Assembly (NCBI RefSeq): GCF_024323335.1
Contig: NC_066584.1
Span: 233,211,494-233,275,493, forward strand
Length of the DNA: 64,000 bases
DNA from: Lathyrus oleraceus
Lineage: Eukaryota; Streptophyta; Magnoliopsida; Fabales; Fabaceae
Direction: 5' to 3'
The position numbers were made by a program, and so were the translations under genes. The notes under the pieces were generated by a model. The model had not been told where the DNA came from. It did not search any database and saw only the letters and a list, made by a program, of their open reading frames with translations. How positions within the stretch are numbered: the stretch's first letter is position 1; every line of letters begins with the position of its first letter. This document shows positions 34,176-44,784 of the stretch, one piece after another.

Positions 34176-34456
34176 GATTCAGCCTAACGGACGGCTCATT
34201 CTGCAACTCAGAAACGATCTAGCGTACGATCCGTTCTGATCTTTCATCCCCATCAAAGTCATCTGCCTAACGAACAGCTCACTCTGGTATTCAGATACGG
34301 TCCAGTGTATGATCCATTCTGATCCCTTATCCCCAGCAGTGTATAGCATACTCCGACTCCCCGGCGAAGTTGACAGCATAATGGATGACTCACTATACGG
34401 TCGGATGTACGACCCGGTGTGACACCCATGTCTCCGGATATCGTCTAACGTACGAC
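34176..34456 (+). repeat. Degenerate hairpin array downstream of the minisatellite
   Basis: Further units of the same plan: AGCC-TAACGGAC-GGCT (about 34176-34191), GATC-TAGCGTAC-GATC (about 34207-34222), GGTC-CAGTGTAT-GATC (about 34298-34313), GGTC-GGATGTAC-GACC (about 34402-34417) and GTC-TAACGTAC-GAC (about 34442-34455). One unit (CTGCCTAACGAACAGC, near 34261) pairs poorly. The spacing is irregular. Confidence 0.65.
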
Positions 34457-34626
34457 AGAATCTGGAAATCTCCTCATCAAACTTCCTGGATGGCATCTTT
34501 AAGCCCATCTCCGTCAAGACTGATGGACAAGCGCAAATTTTCGGGGCATTCTAGTGTTCAATAATCTTCCACCTCCAGACCACGAATGGTGCACATACCA
34601 TTCTACTCTCTCGGTTCAAGAATATT

Positions 34627-34639
34627 GAACAGGGGCAGC
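34627..34639 (+). other. Polypurine tract of element C
   Basis: GAACAGGGGCAGC directly before the 3' LTR. The AGGGGCAGC core is shared with element A, and AGGGGTAGT or AGGGGTATC stands at the same place in E and F. Confidence 0.8.
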
Positions 34640-36602
34640 TGTCATACCCCAAAATTTGCCCATTAATATTTCAAGACATTTTTCAAGGCATTCCGACTCA
34701 TCTTTATGACACTGATCTTAAAAGAACCAAGGCCCAGCTCACCAATGGCCCAATCCAGAAAATGGCCCAAACTGGCCTGTTCGCTACGCGCTCGCCTAGC
34801 GAACGTTACGTTCGCTACACGCTCGCCTAGCGAACGTTCGCTACGCGTTCGCTACCAGCTCGCCTAGCGAAGCTGACAGACAACAAAAAATTTCGGGCTT
34901 CATTCTGAGCCCATTAGGTCATGAAAAATGGCATTATAAATACCAGCACTTCAGTAATGAAAAGAAAAACGGAAAAAAAGGAAAAGGAGAACCCTAGCAA
35001 GCAAACCCTAGCGCTCACAGACGGAAAACCCTGAAGGAAAAGCCGGCGGCCGCAAAGCTACCTCCGTCCAACTCAATCCGGCTCGCCAATTCAGCATTAC
35101 CACTCCATTGCAAACAGGTTTGCACTACTATTATCGCTTTATTTTCTTAATTTGCATGTGATACCGCCTTATGTTCGTAACTTGCATGTGATATTATAAT
35201 TGAATTCGTAAACATATTTGAGGTTTTGCATGTGAATTTAAGTGTGCCTGAATATTGTGAATGCTGAACCATGTAATTATGTGTTGGATGCCATAAGCCA
35301 TGCCGCAGGTTGAAGTCATACTATTCTGAAATTCAAAACCTGCAGCCGCTCGCTAGCACATCGCTAAGCGAGCATGTAGCGAGTATTCGCTAGGCCTTCG
35401 CTAGGCGAGGCAGGCGCGAACCTGACAATAGCCATCTTTTCTGTTATGACTTTTCATTCATGTTTTATCATAGCCAGGCATTATTTATCTGATCCTATTA
35501 TCGTTGTGATTTCTTTTGCGGTGTAATCCTCGATTGCACCCTGATTTGGTATGCTAACCCGTTTGTTGAATTTTGCAAAGGTTCATATGTCCCAGAAAAA
35601 AAGACCGCCGTTAGGTCTCCCACTTTATTTGTGGGATACCCTTGTGGAGGCTCACCCTAAATTGCTTAATTAATTTTAATGTGTTAATTTTAATAATTAA
35701 TTTTAATAATTAATTTTAATGTATTAATTTTAATGTATTATTTTTAATGTATTGATTTTAATGTGGAGATTCATCATAATCACCTAATTAACTTTAAAAT
35801 GTGGCCTTTAAATATGTGATCTTGGACCTCTCTTTTGCCTTATGATATTACGGTACTACGGTCATGTCCCGCGAATGTGGGGATACACTTAGCAATGGCC
35901 CTTCGATTAAATCATCATAAAATAAATCATAGTCCCTCGGATGTTGCCTTCGAAAATACGATTTTGTCCCTCGATGACCCTTCGGTGTAGCCTACGGTTA
36001 AATGATGATCGTCCCTTCGAATGCTAAGGTATCCTTACAAATGTTGCCTTCAATGACCAATCGATGACCCTACGACGACCCTTTTACATCCAAAGGATAA
36101 AACTACTTACTTCTCAATAGTAAGGACAGTTTTACCCTCATAAGGATAGGAAATGCCCGGAAAGACCTCGGACAGGTATAACCCTTAATTGCTCACTCAT
36201 AACCTAAAATACTTTTCACACCTCACACATTTCCAAACTATTTTTTTTAAGCTATTTTCCAAAACTAAATGAGATAACCACTTTGTATACATTCATACAA
36301 GAATCATTACAAAGTTAAATTCTCCTTTTTCAAAACATTTTCCTACACATTTCTCCACCACTTTTCCAAACTAGAAAAACATAAATGATTGAGCAATTAA
36401 GAGCCCATGGGTAACCATGGATACAAAGGGTGCTAATACCTTCCCTTTGTATAATGTACCTCCCGAACCTAAGAATCTAAATTAAGGTCTTTCCTGTTCT
36501 TTTCCACCTTTCCTTATTGGATAAAAGAAAAGTCGGTGGCGACTCTTGCTAACCGCGACATTGTGATTACAAATCCGATAAAGTCCAGTTCACCGTATGA
36601 CA
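34640..36602 (+). mobile_element. 3' LTR of element C
   Basis: 1963 bp, TGTCATACCCC to TATGACA. Differences from the 5' LTR seen by eye: G/C in ACGAATGGCC, T/C in TATCAGC, two changes in GATAGTAGCC, one extra A in the run before GACCGCC, and an A/T change beside a T-run near 36248. The U5 motif is at 36537-36546. Confidence 0.95.
34935..34942 (+). promoter_or_regulatory. TATA box of element C 3' LTR
   Basis: TATAAATA at the position equivalent to 21065 in the 5' LTR, so the 3' LTR retains a promoter that could read into LTR B. Confidence 0.7.
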
Positions 36603-36607
36603 GATCC
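36603..36607. repeat. Target-site duplication of element C, right copy (GATCC)
   Basis: Exact repeat of 20765-20769, directly after the 3' LTR of C. Confidence 0.95.
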
Positions 36608-39140
36608 AAATAATTCCATTTTTTTTCTATGTGATCATATGATTGTCTTCTATTTTTTGATGTGAATTTCTGGAATTGTGCCTGGCTGGAATTTTAATTG
36701 TGTTAGACTAATTGAACATGTATGCTTGTGTGACATGCCTCATTCAAATTGTTGTGAAATGCTTAATAATGATCCAATTGCCATGAAATTTTGTGTGCTG
36801 ATTCTCAACATGTTATGTGATTTTTGAGGCTTGGTGGTGCATTTTTATCATTTTTCATTTCTGTTTTAGGCATGTGCTAATATGGTGTGACAATGTGTGT
36901 CACACAATTTGATGTTGATCTTCTCCATTTTCATTGCCTTGCCAATTAAGCTGCTCTGTTTATAATTTTTGGCATGATGATTGTGGTTGACATGTTGTAT
37001 GCTCATAAATTTTCCCATGATTGTTTGAGTCATTTCTGTTTTAATATGGAATTTTGATTCTTGTTGACCAATTGTGTGCACCTTTTGCTTGCCTTGCCTT
37101 CTCTTGGTTGAATGATGACCTTGCTTAATGCTTTTGATTTGGTCCTTTTTAGGACATGTTCTTACTTGTTTAAACATGCTTCATGTTGAGTATTAGCTTC
37201 TGTTTTGACTTTTTACTCCACCTTTGACCCTAGGCTTTGCCCTAGGGGTTTGAACTCACATTTGAGCTGTGCATTTCAGGTTCAAGCTATTACCCCTAGT
37301 GGTTGATGCAATATCAATTCATGAGATGCCAATTATTTTGGGTTGACTAACCTTGTTGTGTTGTAGGACTAGTGGAGATGAACTCTCTTGAGTTGCATTT
37401 GACTTGCATTGGGCATATTTGTTGGAAACCACTGTTTGTTTGTCTGTTGATAGTTTGTCTGAATACTATACTGATTGTTTGGTTGTTTACACAAGTACTT
37501 TATCCGCTTTAACTCATTGCTTGAGTTGCTTTGCTTTGATTGTGGTTGGCATACCACTTAGGTAATCCCCATGTACTCCATGTAGTCTGGAAGACCTGTC
37601 ATGTTCTTTTGGCAGGCACCTGTCTGAAGCCCTCCTTAAGAGGCCATGTTTTTGTTTGTTTACTTTTGTGCCATGTACTTAAACACCTCCTAAGTGAAGA
37701 GGCAATTGGCAGATAGAAGGGATTAGCAATCAATCCCCAGCTATTCAGTTGAGTCTTTCATATTGCTCGCACTACGTCCTGATGCATTTGAATAAACACC
37801 CAAGATCATTGTATATCGAGTCAGTCATGTGGAGTAGAGTGCCTCATTCTGGACTCCCACACTTTCATTGATTCAAGCTCACCCAGGCCAGGGTTAAGAG
37901 CTATGAGGTCTGACCCTCATTACCGTTTCATCTGCTTCATCCTAACTCTCAATGTTAGGGTTAAGAGCTCAAAACACCCATAACAGAACCGACTTGTTTG
38001 TCGAGGTTGATATGACCCCTTGACTAAAGCCCAAACTTGTGTGAGCCAATTGTTTGCATATAGTGTGTGATACCTGTGCTTGTGATTGCTTATTTGCTGT
38101 TTAGGCTAGCTTGCTTCCTGTGCGAGTTAGGTTCTGATTAGAGACCTCAACTTAGGGATCGTATGCATGACAACTTCTAGGCTCGAGTCGTAGTCTCCCT
38201 AGTAGCTTGTTATCTCCCTAGGCTTTGGTTAGGATAGAAGTTTTTTCCCTGTTAAGGGGAACTACGTCGCCCTGATCCTCATACCAGATGAGGTACGTAG
38301 GCAGGAGATTGAGCTGATCTCTCTGGGCAACCTTTTTGCTTTGTTTGTCGTTTGTTCGGAGTCTGACATAAGTCCAGCGATTGGCAGTCGGTTTCCCGTG
38401 TGCGTTTGTTTGTTTGGAGTCTGACATAAGTCCAGCGATTGGCAATCGGTTTCCCGTGTGCGTTTGGTTGTGTGGAGTCTGATGTAAGTCCAGCGATTGG
38501 CATTCAGTTTCCTGTGTGTGTTTGTTTGCTTGGAGTCTGATGTAAGTCCAGCGATTGGCATTCGGTGTCCTTATTTGTTTGGGTGTCAGGAGCTGGATGT
38601 AAGCCCATTGATTGGCATTCCGTTTCCAGTTGTGCGTTTCATTTGACGTCTCAGCGTCTCCTTTCAGTGTTTGTTTCGGCGTGCGTTAACCGAGCTACGA
38701 GTGCTCTGATTCTTACTCTGGTTAGAGAAGATACGTATGCATAGGATGCTACATCCTAGCGAGCACGTTCCCCCTTTCCCCGAACTACGTTGACTTTGAT
38801 GCTTGTTTCTGACAAACTACGTAGGACCGGGATGCGATATCCTGCCGAGTCACCTTCTTCCGTCTTTCATCTGTGTTTCACTCCAGTTTGTGCAGTTTTG
38901 AGTAGTTTCTTAGCAACCTTTCTTCTATTCTTTCGAGCGTGGATCCCGTCGAGTATGATGGATGTGTAGGGGTGCTAATACCTTCCCTTCGCATAACCGA
39001 CTCCCGTACCTATCAATCTCTGGTCGTGAGACCATTCCTTTCCAGGTTTACTTCGAGCGTTTCCTTTCCCTCCTTTGGGATAAATAACGCACGGTGGCGG
39101 CTCTGTGTATTTTCCCGCCGGTTTTTCGCGTAATGCAACA
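36608..39140 (+). mobile_element. Solo LTR B, right part
   Basis: Remaining 2533 bp of LTR B. It contains a 58-bp tandem repeat (about 38343-38640), the GGGTGCTAATACCTTCCC block, the motif TGGCGGCTCT (39096-39105; one change from the other LTRs) and the end TGCAACA. No protein-coding signal; short minus-strand ORFs over the tandem repeat are a by-product of a period that is nearly a multiple of three. Confidence 0.82.
38343..38640 (+). repeat. 58-bp tandem repeat, about five copies, in LTR B
   Basis: Units centred on GGAGTCTGA..TAAGTCCAGCGATTGGCA start at 38358, 38416, 38474 and 38532, with a more diverged fifth unit at 38589. Period 58 (last step 57). Each unit has small changes, so the array is older than the minisatellite in C. 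Confidence 0.9.
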
Positions 39141-39145
39141 CCGAG
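39141..39145. repeat. Target-site duplication of LTR B, right copy (CCGAG)
   Basis: Counterpart of ACGAG at 18679-18683, with one change. The RT frame of A resumes immediately after it. Confidence 0.75.
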
Positions 39146-41956
39146 TATCCGCAATGGGTGGCCAATATTGTGTCTATTCCTAAGAAGGATGGAAAAGTCC
39201 ATATGTGTGTTGATTATAGAGATTTGAATAAAGCCAATCTGAAAGATGATTTCCCTCTGCCACACATTGATATGTTGGTAGATAATACAGCTAAATTAAA
39301 AGTCTTTTCATTTATGGATGGATTTTCCGGATATAATAAGATTAAAATGACACCCGAAGATATGGAGAAGACCATATTCATTACACCTTGGGGAACATTC
39401 TGTTATAGAGTCATGCCTTTCGGTTTAAAGAATGCTGGTGCAACCTACTAGAGAGCAATGACTACTCTTTTTCATGATATGATGCATAAAGAATTCGAAG
39501 TCTATGTTGATGATATGATTGCTAAATCCAATAATGAATTAGAACATGTTAAGCATTTGTTGAAGCTATTCCATCGTTTGAGGAAGTACAAACTCCGGTT
39601 GAATCCCAATAAGTGTACATTTGGTGTTCGTTGTGGTAAGTTGTTGGGCTTTATTGTCAGCGAGAAGGGTATTGAAGTTGATCCTGCCAAGGTCAAAGCA
39701 ATACAAGAGATGCATGTGCCTAAAACTGAGAAGCAAGACAGAGGTTTTCTCGGCCGCTTGAATTATATCTCCAGATTCATTTCACAAATGACTTCCACAT
39801 GTGCGCCTATATTAAAGCTTCTTCTGAAAGCTCAATCTTGTGATTGGATAGAAGATTGCCAGAAAGCTTTTGACAGTATCAAAGAGTATCTGCATGAGCC
39901 TTTAATTCTGTCTCCACCTGTTGAAGGAAGACCTTTGATCATGTATTTGATTGTGCTCGAAGAGAGTATGGGTTGTGTTCTTGGTCAGCAAGATGAGACT
40001 GGAAACAAAGAATATGCCATTTACTACCTCAGTAAGAAATTCACCGACTGTGAGACTGAGTATTCTATGCTTGAAAAGACTTGTTGCGCATTGGCTTGGG
40101 TTGCTAAGGGTCTGCGCCAGTATATGTTGAATCATACCACTTGGTTGATATCCAAAATGGATCCAATCAAGTATATTTTTTAGAAGCCTGCTTTAACTGG
40201 GAGGATTGCCCGTTGGCAGATGTTGTTATCAGAGTATGATATTGAATACCGATCTTAGAAAGCAATCAAAGGTAGTGTTTTGGCCGACCATTTGGCTCAC
40301 CAACCAATTGAAGATTACCAGTCAGTGCAATATGATTTTCCTGATGAAGAGATCTTGTACTTGAAGATGAAGGATTGTGATGAACCATTGCTTGAAGAAG
40401 GGACATAACCTGGTTCCCTTTGGGGCATGGTATTTGATGGAGCTGTTAATCAGTATGGTAATGGCATTGGGGCAATGATCATTACTCCTCAAGGCACGCA
40501 TGTTTCGTTTATAGCTAGATTGACTTTCAAGTGTACAAACAATATGGCTGAGTATGAAGCTTGCATTATGGAGCTTGAAGAGGCCATTGATCTCAGAATC
40601 AAATATCTCGACGTCTATGGAGATTCATCTTTGGTTGTGAATCTGATCAAAGGTGAATGGTAGACGAATCAAACCGGTTTGATACCATATAGAGATTATG
40701 CGAGGAGGATTTCAACTTTCTTTACAAAGATTGAATTTCATCATATCCCTCGAGATGAAAACCGGATGGCAGATAAGAAGACTTTGAGAAGATTAGCCGA
40801 CAACTTCTACCTGAATGGTGATGTGCTATACAAGAGAAACTTCGATATGGTTTTGCTCAGATGCGTGGATAGACACGAAGCTGACTTGTTGATGATTGAA
40901 GTCCATGAAGGTTCCTTTGGTACTCATTCGAATGGGCATGTTATGGCAAAGAAGATGTTACGAGAAGGTTACTATTGGATGATAATGGAATCTGACTATT
41001 GCAAGTTTATGAAGAAATGGCACAAGTATCAAATTTATGCGGATAAGATTCATGTTCCTCCGACACTGTTGAATGTCATTTCCTCCCCATGTCCCTTCTC
41101 CATGTGGGGAATTGATATGATTGGAATGATTGAGCCCAAAGCTTCGAATGGTCATCGTTTCATTCTGATGGCTATTGACTACTTCACAAAGTGGGTTGAA
41201 GCGGCATCGTATGCGAATGTAACTAAGCAAGTTGTTGTAAGTATTATCAAGAATCATATTATATGCCGATATGGTGTGCCAAGTAAGATCATTACTGATA
41301 ATGGTTCGAACTTGAATAATAATATGGTGGAAGCTCTTTGCAAAGACTTCAAGATTGCACATTGTAATTCTTCTCCCTACAGACCTAAGATGAATGGGGC
41401 TGTTGAAGTTGCAAACAAGAACATTAAGAAGATCGTCTAGAAAATGGTTGTGACATATAAGGATTGGAATGAGATGCTCCCAATTGCTTTGCACGGGTAT
41501 CGTACATCCATCCATACTTCAACATGGGAAACCTCTTTCTCACTTGTTTATGGCATGGAAGTTGTGCTCCCGGTAGAAGTTGAGATCCCATCATTGCGTG
41601 TGCTGATGGAAGCCAAGTTGGCTGATGCTGAATGGTGTCAAACCAGGTATGACCAGCTGAATTTAATTGAATAGCAGATATTAACTGCCATGTTTCATAG
41701 TCAGTTATATCAGCAGGGAATGAAGAAAGCTTTTCATAAGAAGGTCAGACCTCGTGTGTTCAGAGAAGGTGATCTTGTGCTCAAGAAAATTCTATCTTTC
41801 AAACCAGATTCTATGAGCAAATGGACTCCTAATTATGAAGGCTCATATGTTGTCAAGAAAGCCTTTTCAGGAGGTGCTTTGATTCTTACAACTATGGATG
41901 GTGAGGAGTTCACTCGTCTTGTGAACGCAGATGCAATCAAGAAATACTTTGCCTAA
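39146..41956 (+). pseudogene. Pol of element A, remainder: RT, RNase H, archaeal-type RNase H, integrase
   Basis: One constant frame from YPQWVANIV to the natural TAA at 41954-41956. RT keeps YVDD (near 39508). The first RNase H (about 39900-40300), archaeal-type RNase H (about 40430-40770; DGAVNQYG, YGDSS) and integrase (about 40880-41950; WGIDMIG, ITDNGS, GAVEVANK) are all recognisable. Stops lie at 39449, 40181, 40256, 40406, 40661, 41438 and 41672, mostly TAG. About 64 codons between the second RNase H and the integrase are missing in frame relative to C (near 40770). No frameshift was seen. The product is dead as read. Confidence 0.9.
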
Positions 41957-41973
41957 AAAGAAAAGAACAACTC

Positions 41974-42051
41974 GCTAAGTTGAAAACCCGAAAGGGTGGC
42001 TTAGGCAAAAATGAGCGTCTCGGTGGATTGAAAACCCGAAAGGGCGATCCA
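41974..42051 (+). repeat. Post-pol hairpin pair with GAAA tetraloops (element A)
   Basis: The first hairpin pairs CTAAG (41975-41979) with CTTAG (42000-42004), plus flanking G-U pairs, around CCC-GAAA-GGG (41987-41996). The second pairs TGGATTG (42024-42030) with CGATCCA (42045-42051) around CCC-GAAA-GGG (42035-42044). Element C has the same layout with other stem sequences and CCT-GAAA-AGG. Both are followed by GGCAAAAA or AGACAAAAG. Confidence 0.72.
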
Positions 42052-43403
42052 GACAAAAGTTAGATACATAAAATAGAAAATTATCCCGATAAATTGAGTA
42101 CCCCGCCTTGGGGCAATTTATGCAAAAATTAGGGATCATGGCAAGTAACTGCATCCTGCTGATCTTCAGTTTTGAAGACTTTCTTGAGCACAACATTTGG
42201 TTTAGATTCATCTTCAACAAAAGCAAGAGCATAGTGGATATTAAAGTCGGTAGAAGGATTAGTGATCATTATATTCAATGTAGCCATTTTCCATGTAAAT
42301 TACCATTTTCAACTTTTGTAAAGATCTATGGAGTCTTGTCATTTATAGACTACCATTCTATTAAATAAAGTTGAGTTCTTTATCCAATTGTTTCTACTCT
42401 TATTTATTCAGCTAAACATAATATAATTTTATTGTGATCATTTTTGAAATTAAAATTTTAAAATTTCAAAATCATGTTTTCCTAAATAATAAAAGCAGTT
42501 ACTTTGAAAAGCAATTGATCTCATTTAAAGGAATGTCAACAGCAGTCTGAAAACAGTAAGCCCTAAATGCGAAACATTGTTGGTTTTTTTCCCAAGCAGT
42601 TGGAGTGATCCCTATTTTCATCCTCGATAGCATTTCAGCAGTCGAGTCTTGTTGGTTTCCCAAGCTGAGTTTGTGATTGGCCTCCCTTGAGTTGTAGGCG
42701 CGTTTATTCCGGCAATTTGCATAGATTTGGCAGAATTTTGCTTCCCCACAAGTCGCCATCAGAGTTGTCCCTAACCTCTGTTAGCCCTGATTCTGAGCAG
42801 TTTTATGGTTTGTTCGCTGTAGGGTTGTCTCCCATTCAATATGGTGTTGACCTAAAATTCCCCGCAGAGTTAATGTTGCATTTTCCTCAGTAGATCCTCT
42901 CATTTCTTCCCCAACCAGGGTTGAGCCTTCGAGATGGCTGATTCTCTCCAGCAGATGTTTCCCTCCTGTGAGGATTGGCTGAGAATTGTATCGATGATCT
43001 AAACCAGTGACATTTGTATCCTTTGTGATCATTTTGTCAGCATAATCATCATATATGCATATACATATACAAATACATTAATAAATTTCATTATTGCATT
43101 ATTACACTTTGTAATTCATTGTTGCTCTGATCCTCTATAGTGGTGAACCTTTCCTCGCACATATTTGGTGTATCTGTCCTCTTTCAATTATAGAGTGTCA
43201 GCCCATTAAACAGAAAGAATTTAACCTTTCTCATTCCCCACTGAGTTATTTCCTCGTGGATGATTATTATTTCAATTTCCTCCCAGTTGATTATCTGGAT
43301 GGAACCACTCCCTTTGAGTTACATCCTCATTGGGTTGAGTCTTTGATTGACCGTTTCTTTCTAGATCTTACCTAGATAGATGCTTTTGGTCCCCTGAGAG
43401 TCT

Positions 43404-44335
43404 ATTACCCAGTAACTAGTAATATTCTTCTCAATTTGCGAGTATTTCACTTCCGCCCAAGATCCGGCAAAAGTAATCCTTTTTCCCTAGCGGATTCGTT
43501 TTCACATCTCCCATGAAGTTTATCCTTGATATGTTCATCCTAACCAATGACATATATTTTCTTCCCCTGCTTTGAGTCTATCCTTGATATGTTCATCTTA
43601 ATCGGTGATAGATGTTCTCATTTTGGTATTCTACCCAGTAAAAAGGTAGTTGTAATCCCTATTTTCTTTCCCCAGAGAGTTACTCCTTGATATGTTCATC
43701 CTAATCGGTGACTGGTTTCCTTCTCTTTGCGGTCTTCTGCCCAGTAACCGGTAGTTGTAAACCCTGATTCCCCTCGGAGTCTATCCTTGATATGTTCACC
43801 TTAACCGGTGACGGATATTCTCTTTTTGGTCTTCTATCCAGTAACCGATATGTATAATTCCTATTTCTCCCCTCTGAGTTTATCCTTGATATATTCACCT
43901 TAACTGGTGACGGATATTCTCTTTTTGGTATTCTATCCAGTATCCGATAGATGTAATCCCTACTTTTTCAGGCGGTTTATCCTTGATATGTTCATCCTAA
44001 CCGATGATGGATATCCTTCATAATGTCCCCAGGCAAGTCTATCCTTGATATGTTCATCTTAACCGATGAAGGATATTCTTCCCTTTGAGTCTATCCTTGA
44101 TACGTTCACTTTAACCAGTGACGAGTATTCTCTTTCTTTGGTCTTCTTCCCAGTAACCAGTAGTTGTAAATCCTATTTGGCTTTTCCCCAGCAGGTTATT
44201 CTTACCCAATAACTGGTAATGAATATGCCTCCTATTTTCCCTCAGCGAGTCATCCTTGATATGTTTACCTTAATCGGTAACAGATGTCCTCCCTGTCAGA
44301 TTTTATTATCTCCTTACCCAGTAATCAGTAATGGA
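43404..44335 (+). repeat. Degenerate repeat of about 100 bp with two covarying hairpins per unit (element A 3' UTR)
   Basis: TTGATATGTTCA recurs about nine times between 43526 and 44262, often near 100 bp apart. Hairpin type 1 has a YTAAYC loop: TCACC/GGTGA (43796-43811, 43895-43910), TCATC/GATGA (43992-44007), TTCATC/GATGAA (44053-44070), TCACT/AGTGA (44106-44121), TTACC/GGTAA (44265-44280). Hairpin type 2 has a CAGTAACC-like loop: CTACC/GGTAG (43631-43649), CTGCC/GGTAG (43737-43754), TATC/GATA (43835-43850), CTATC/GATAG (43933-43950), TTACC/GGTAA (44202-44219). A few units have one mismatch next to the loop. Confidence 0.78.
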
Positions 44336-44784
44336 TCATATATTTCTGTTACTCTTGTGTTGAAGATCATTTATTCCCCAGTTGAGTTCTAGTGCGTACC
44401 TCCTTGGTGAGATTGCCTTTTCCTGTTTGGCTTGAGTATTTCAACTTTTGTTATGATCTACCCGTTTCCCCGTAGATGTCCTTTTATTCCCCAGTAGTTT
44501 TAAAATTCGTAGCCTGACCTATGCACTACCTTTTTCCCCAGTGTCTTTGTCACCCTAGTGAGTTTTCCTTATGAAATTCATTACGCTCCTACGGACTTTC
44601 AGTCTCTCCAGATTATTTTCCTTTGTGGCAACATTTCCCCATAAAGATTATTTTAGCATTCATATCATATGAATCATGAGGTCTCTTAGGGACCAAAATT
44701 TGTTTCTATATGTTGTTATTTAAGCCCATTCTACTTAGTCGATATAAAGATTTTAACCTTCATCTCCTCAGCTAGAACGTCCTT

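Larger units (their letters stand above)
31702..34639 (+). other. 3' UTR of element C
   Basis: 2.9 kb without a convincing ORF. In order it holds a group of hairpins after the stop (31710-31890) and a repeat of CATTACATCATTTCA words (about 32581, 32636 and 32703). An acceptor-like TTTTTCAG ends at 32789. An array of short hairpins with variable stems (32885-33310) leads to a 13-copy minisatellite (33331-34167), then more degenerate hairpins (to about 34456) and the polypurine tract. Long, repeat-rich 3' UTRs are known for Ogre/Tat elements. Confidence 0.8.
20770..36602 (+). mobile_element. Young complete Ogre-like retrotransposon C
   Basis: 15,833 bp with near-identical LTRs (1962 and 1963 bp), perfect GATCC duplication, exact tRNA-Arg-type primer site, leader, ORF1, gag-pro, intron, RT-RNaseH-aRNaseH-integrase, a 2.9-kb 3' UTR with a minisatellite, and a polypurine tract. 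By eye the LTRs differ at five substitutions and one A-run indel (about 0.25 percent). It is inserted in solo LTR B. Two one-base frameshifts and one nonsense codon break the ORFs, so it is non-autonomous as read. It is a different LTR family from A, B, D, E and F. Confidence 0.95.
18684..39140 (+). mobile_element. Solo LTR B (Ogre-like), inserted in element A and split by element C
   Basis: Starts TGTAGCACC and ends TGCAACA. Without C and one copy of C's duplication it is about 4.62 kb. It has one TATA box (19684-19691), the conserved GGGTGCTAATACCTTCCC block (about 38970-38987) and the U5 motif TGGCGGCTCT (39096-39105) near its end, but no primer site, coding region or second LTR. That is the pattern of a solo LTR left by recombination between the two LTRs of an element. 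It lies in the same orientation as A. Alternative: a one-LTR insertion by another route. Confidence 0.82.

Noticed and set aside
34179..34517. Minus-strand 112-codon ORF downstream of the minisatellite
   Set aside because: Covers the degenerate hairpin array in antisense; no homologous protein recognised.
38218..38561. Minus-strand ORFs with repeated NRWTY..R residues
   Set aside because: They arise from the 58-bp tandem repeat inside LTR B; the reading frame shifts between units and there is no homologous protein.
42108..42368. 86-codon ORF in the 3' UTR of A
   Set aside because: No similarity to the 3' UTR of C at protein level and no conserved start; probably chance.
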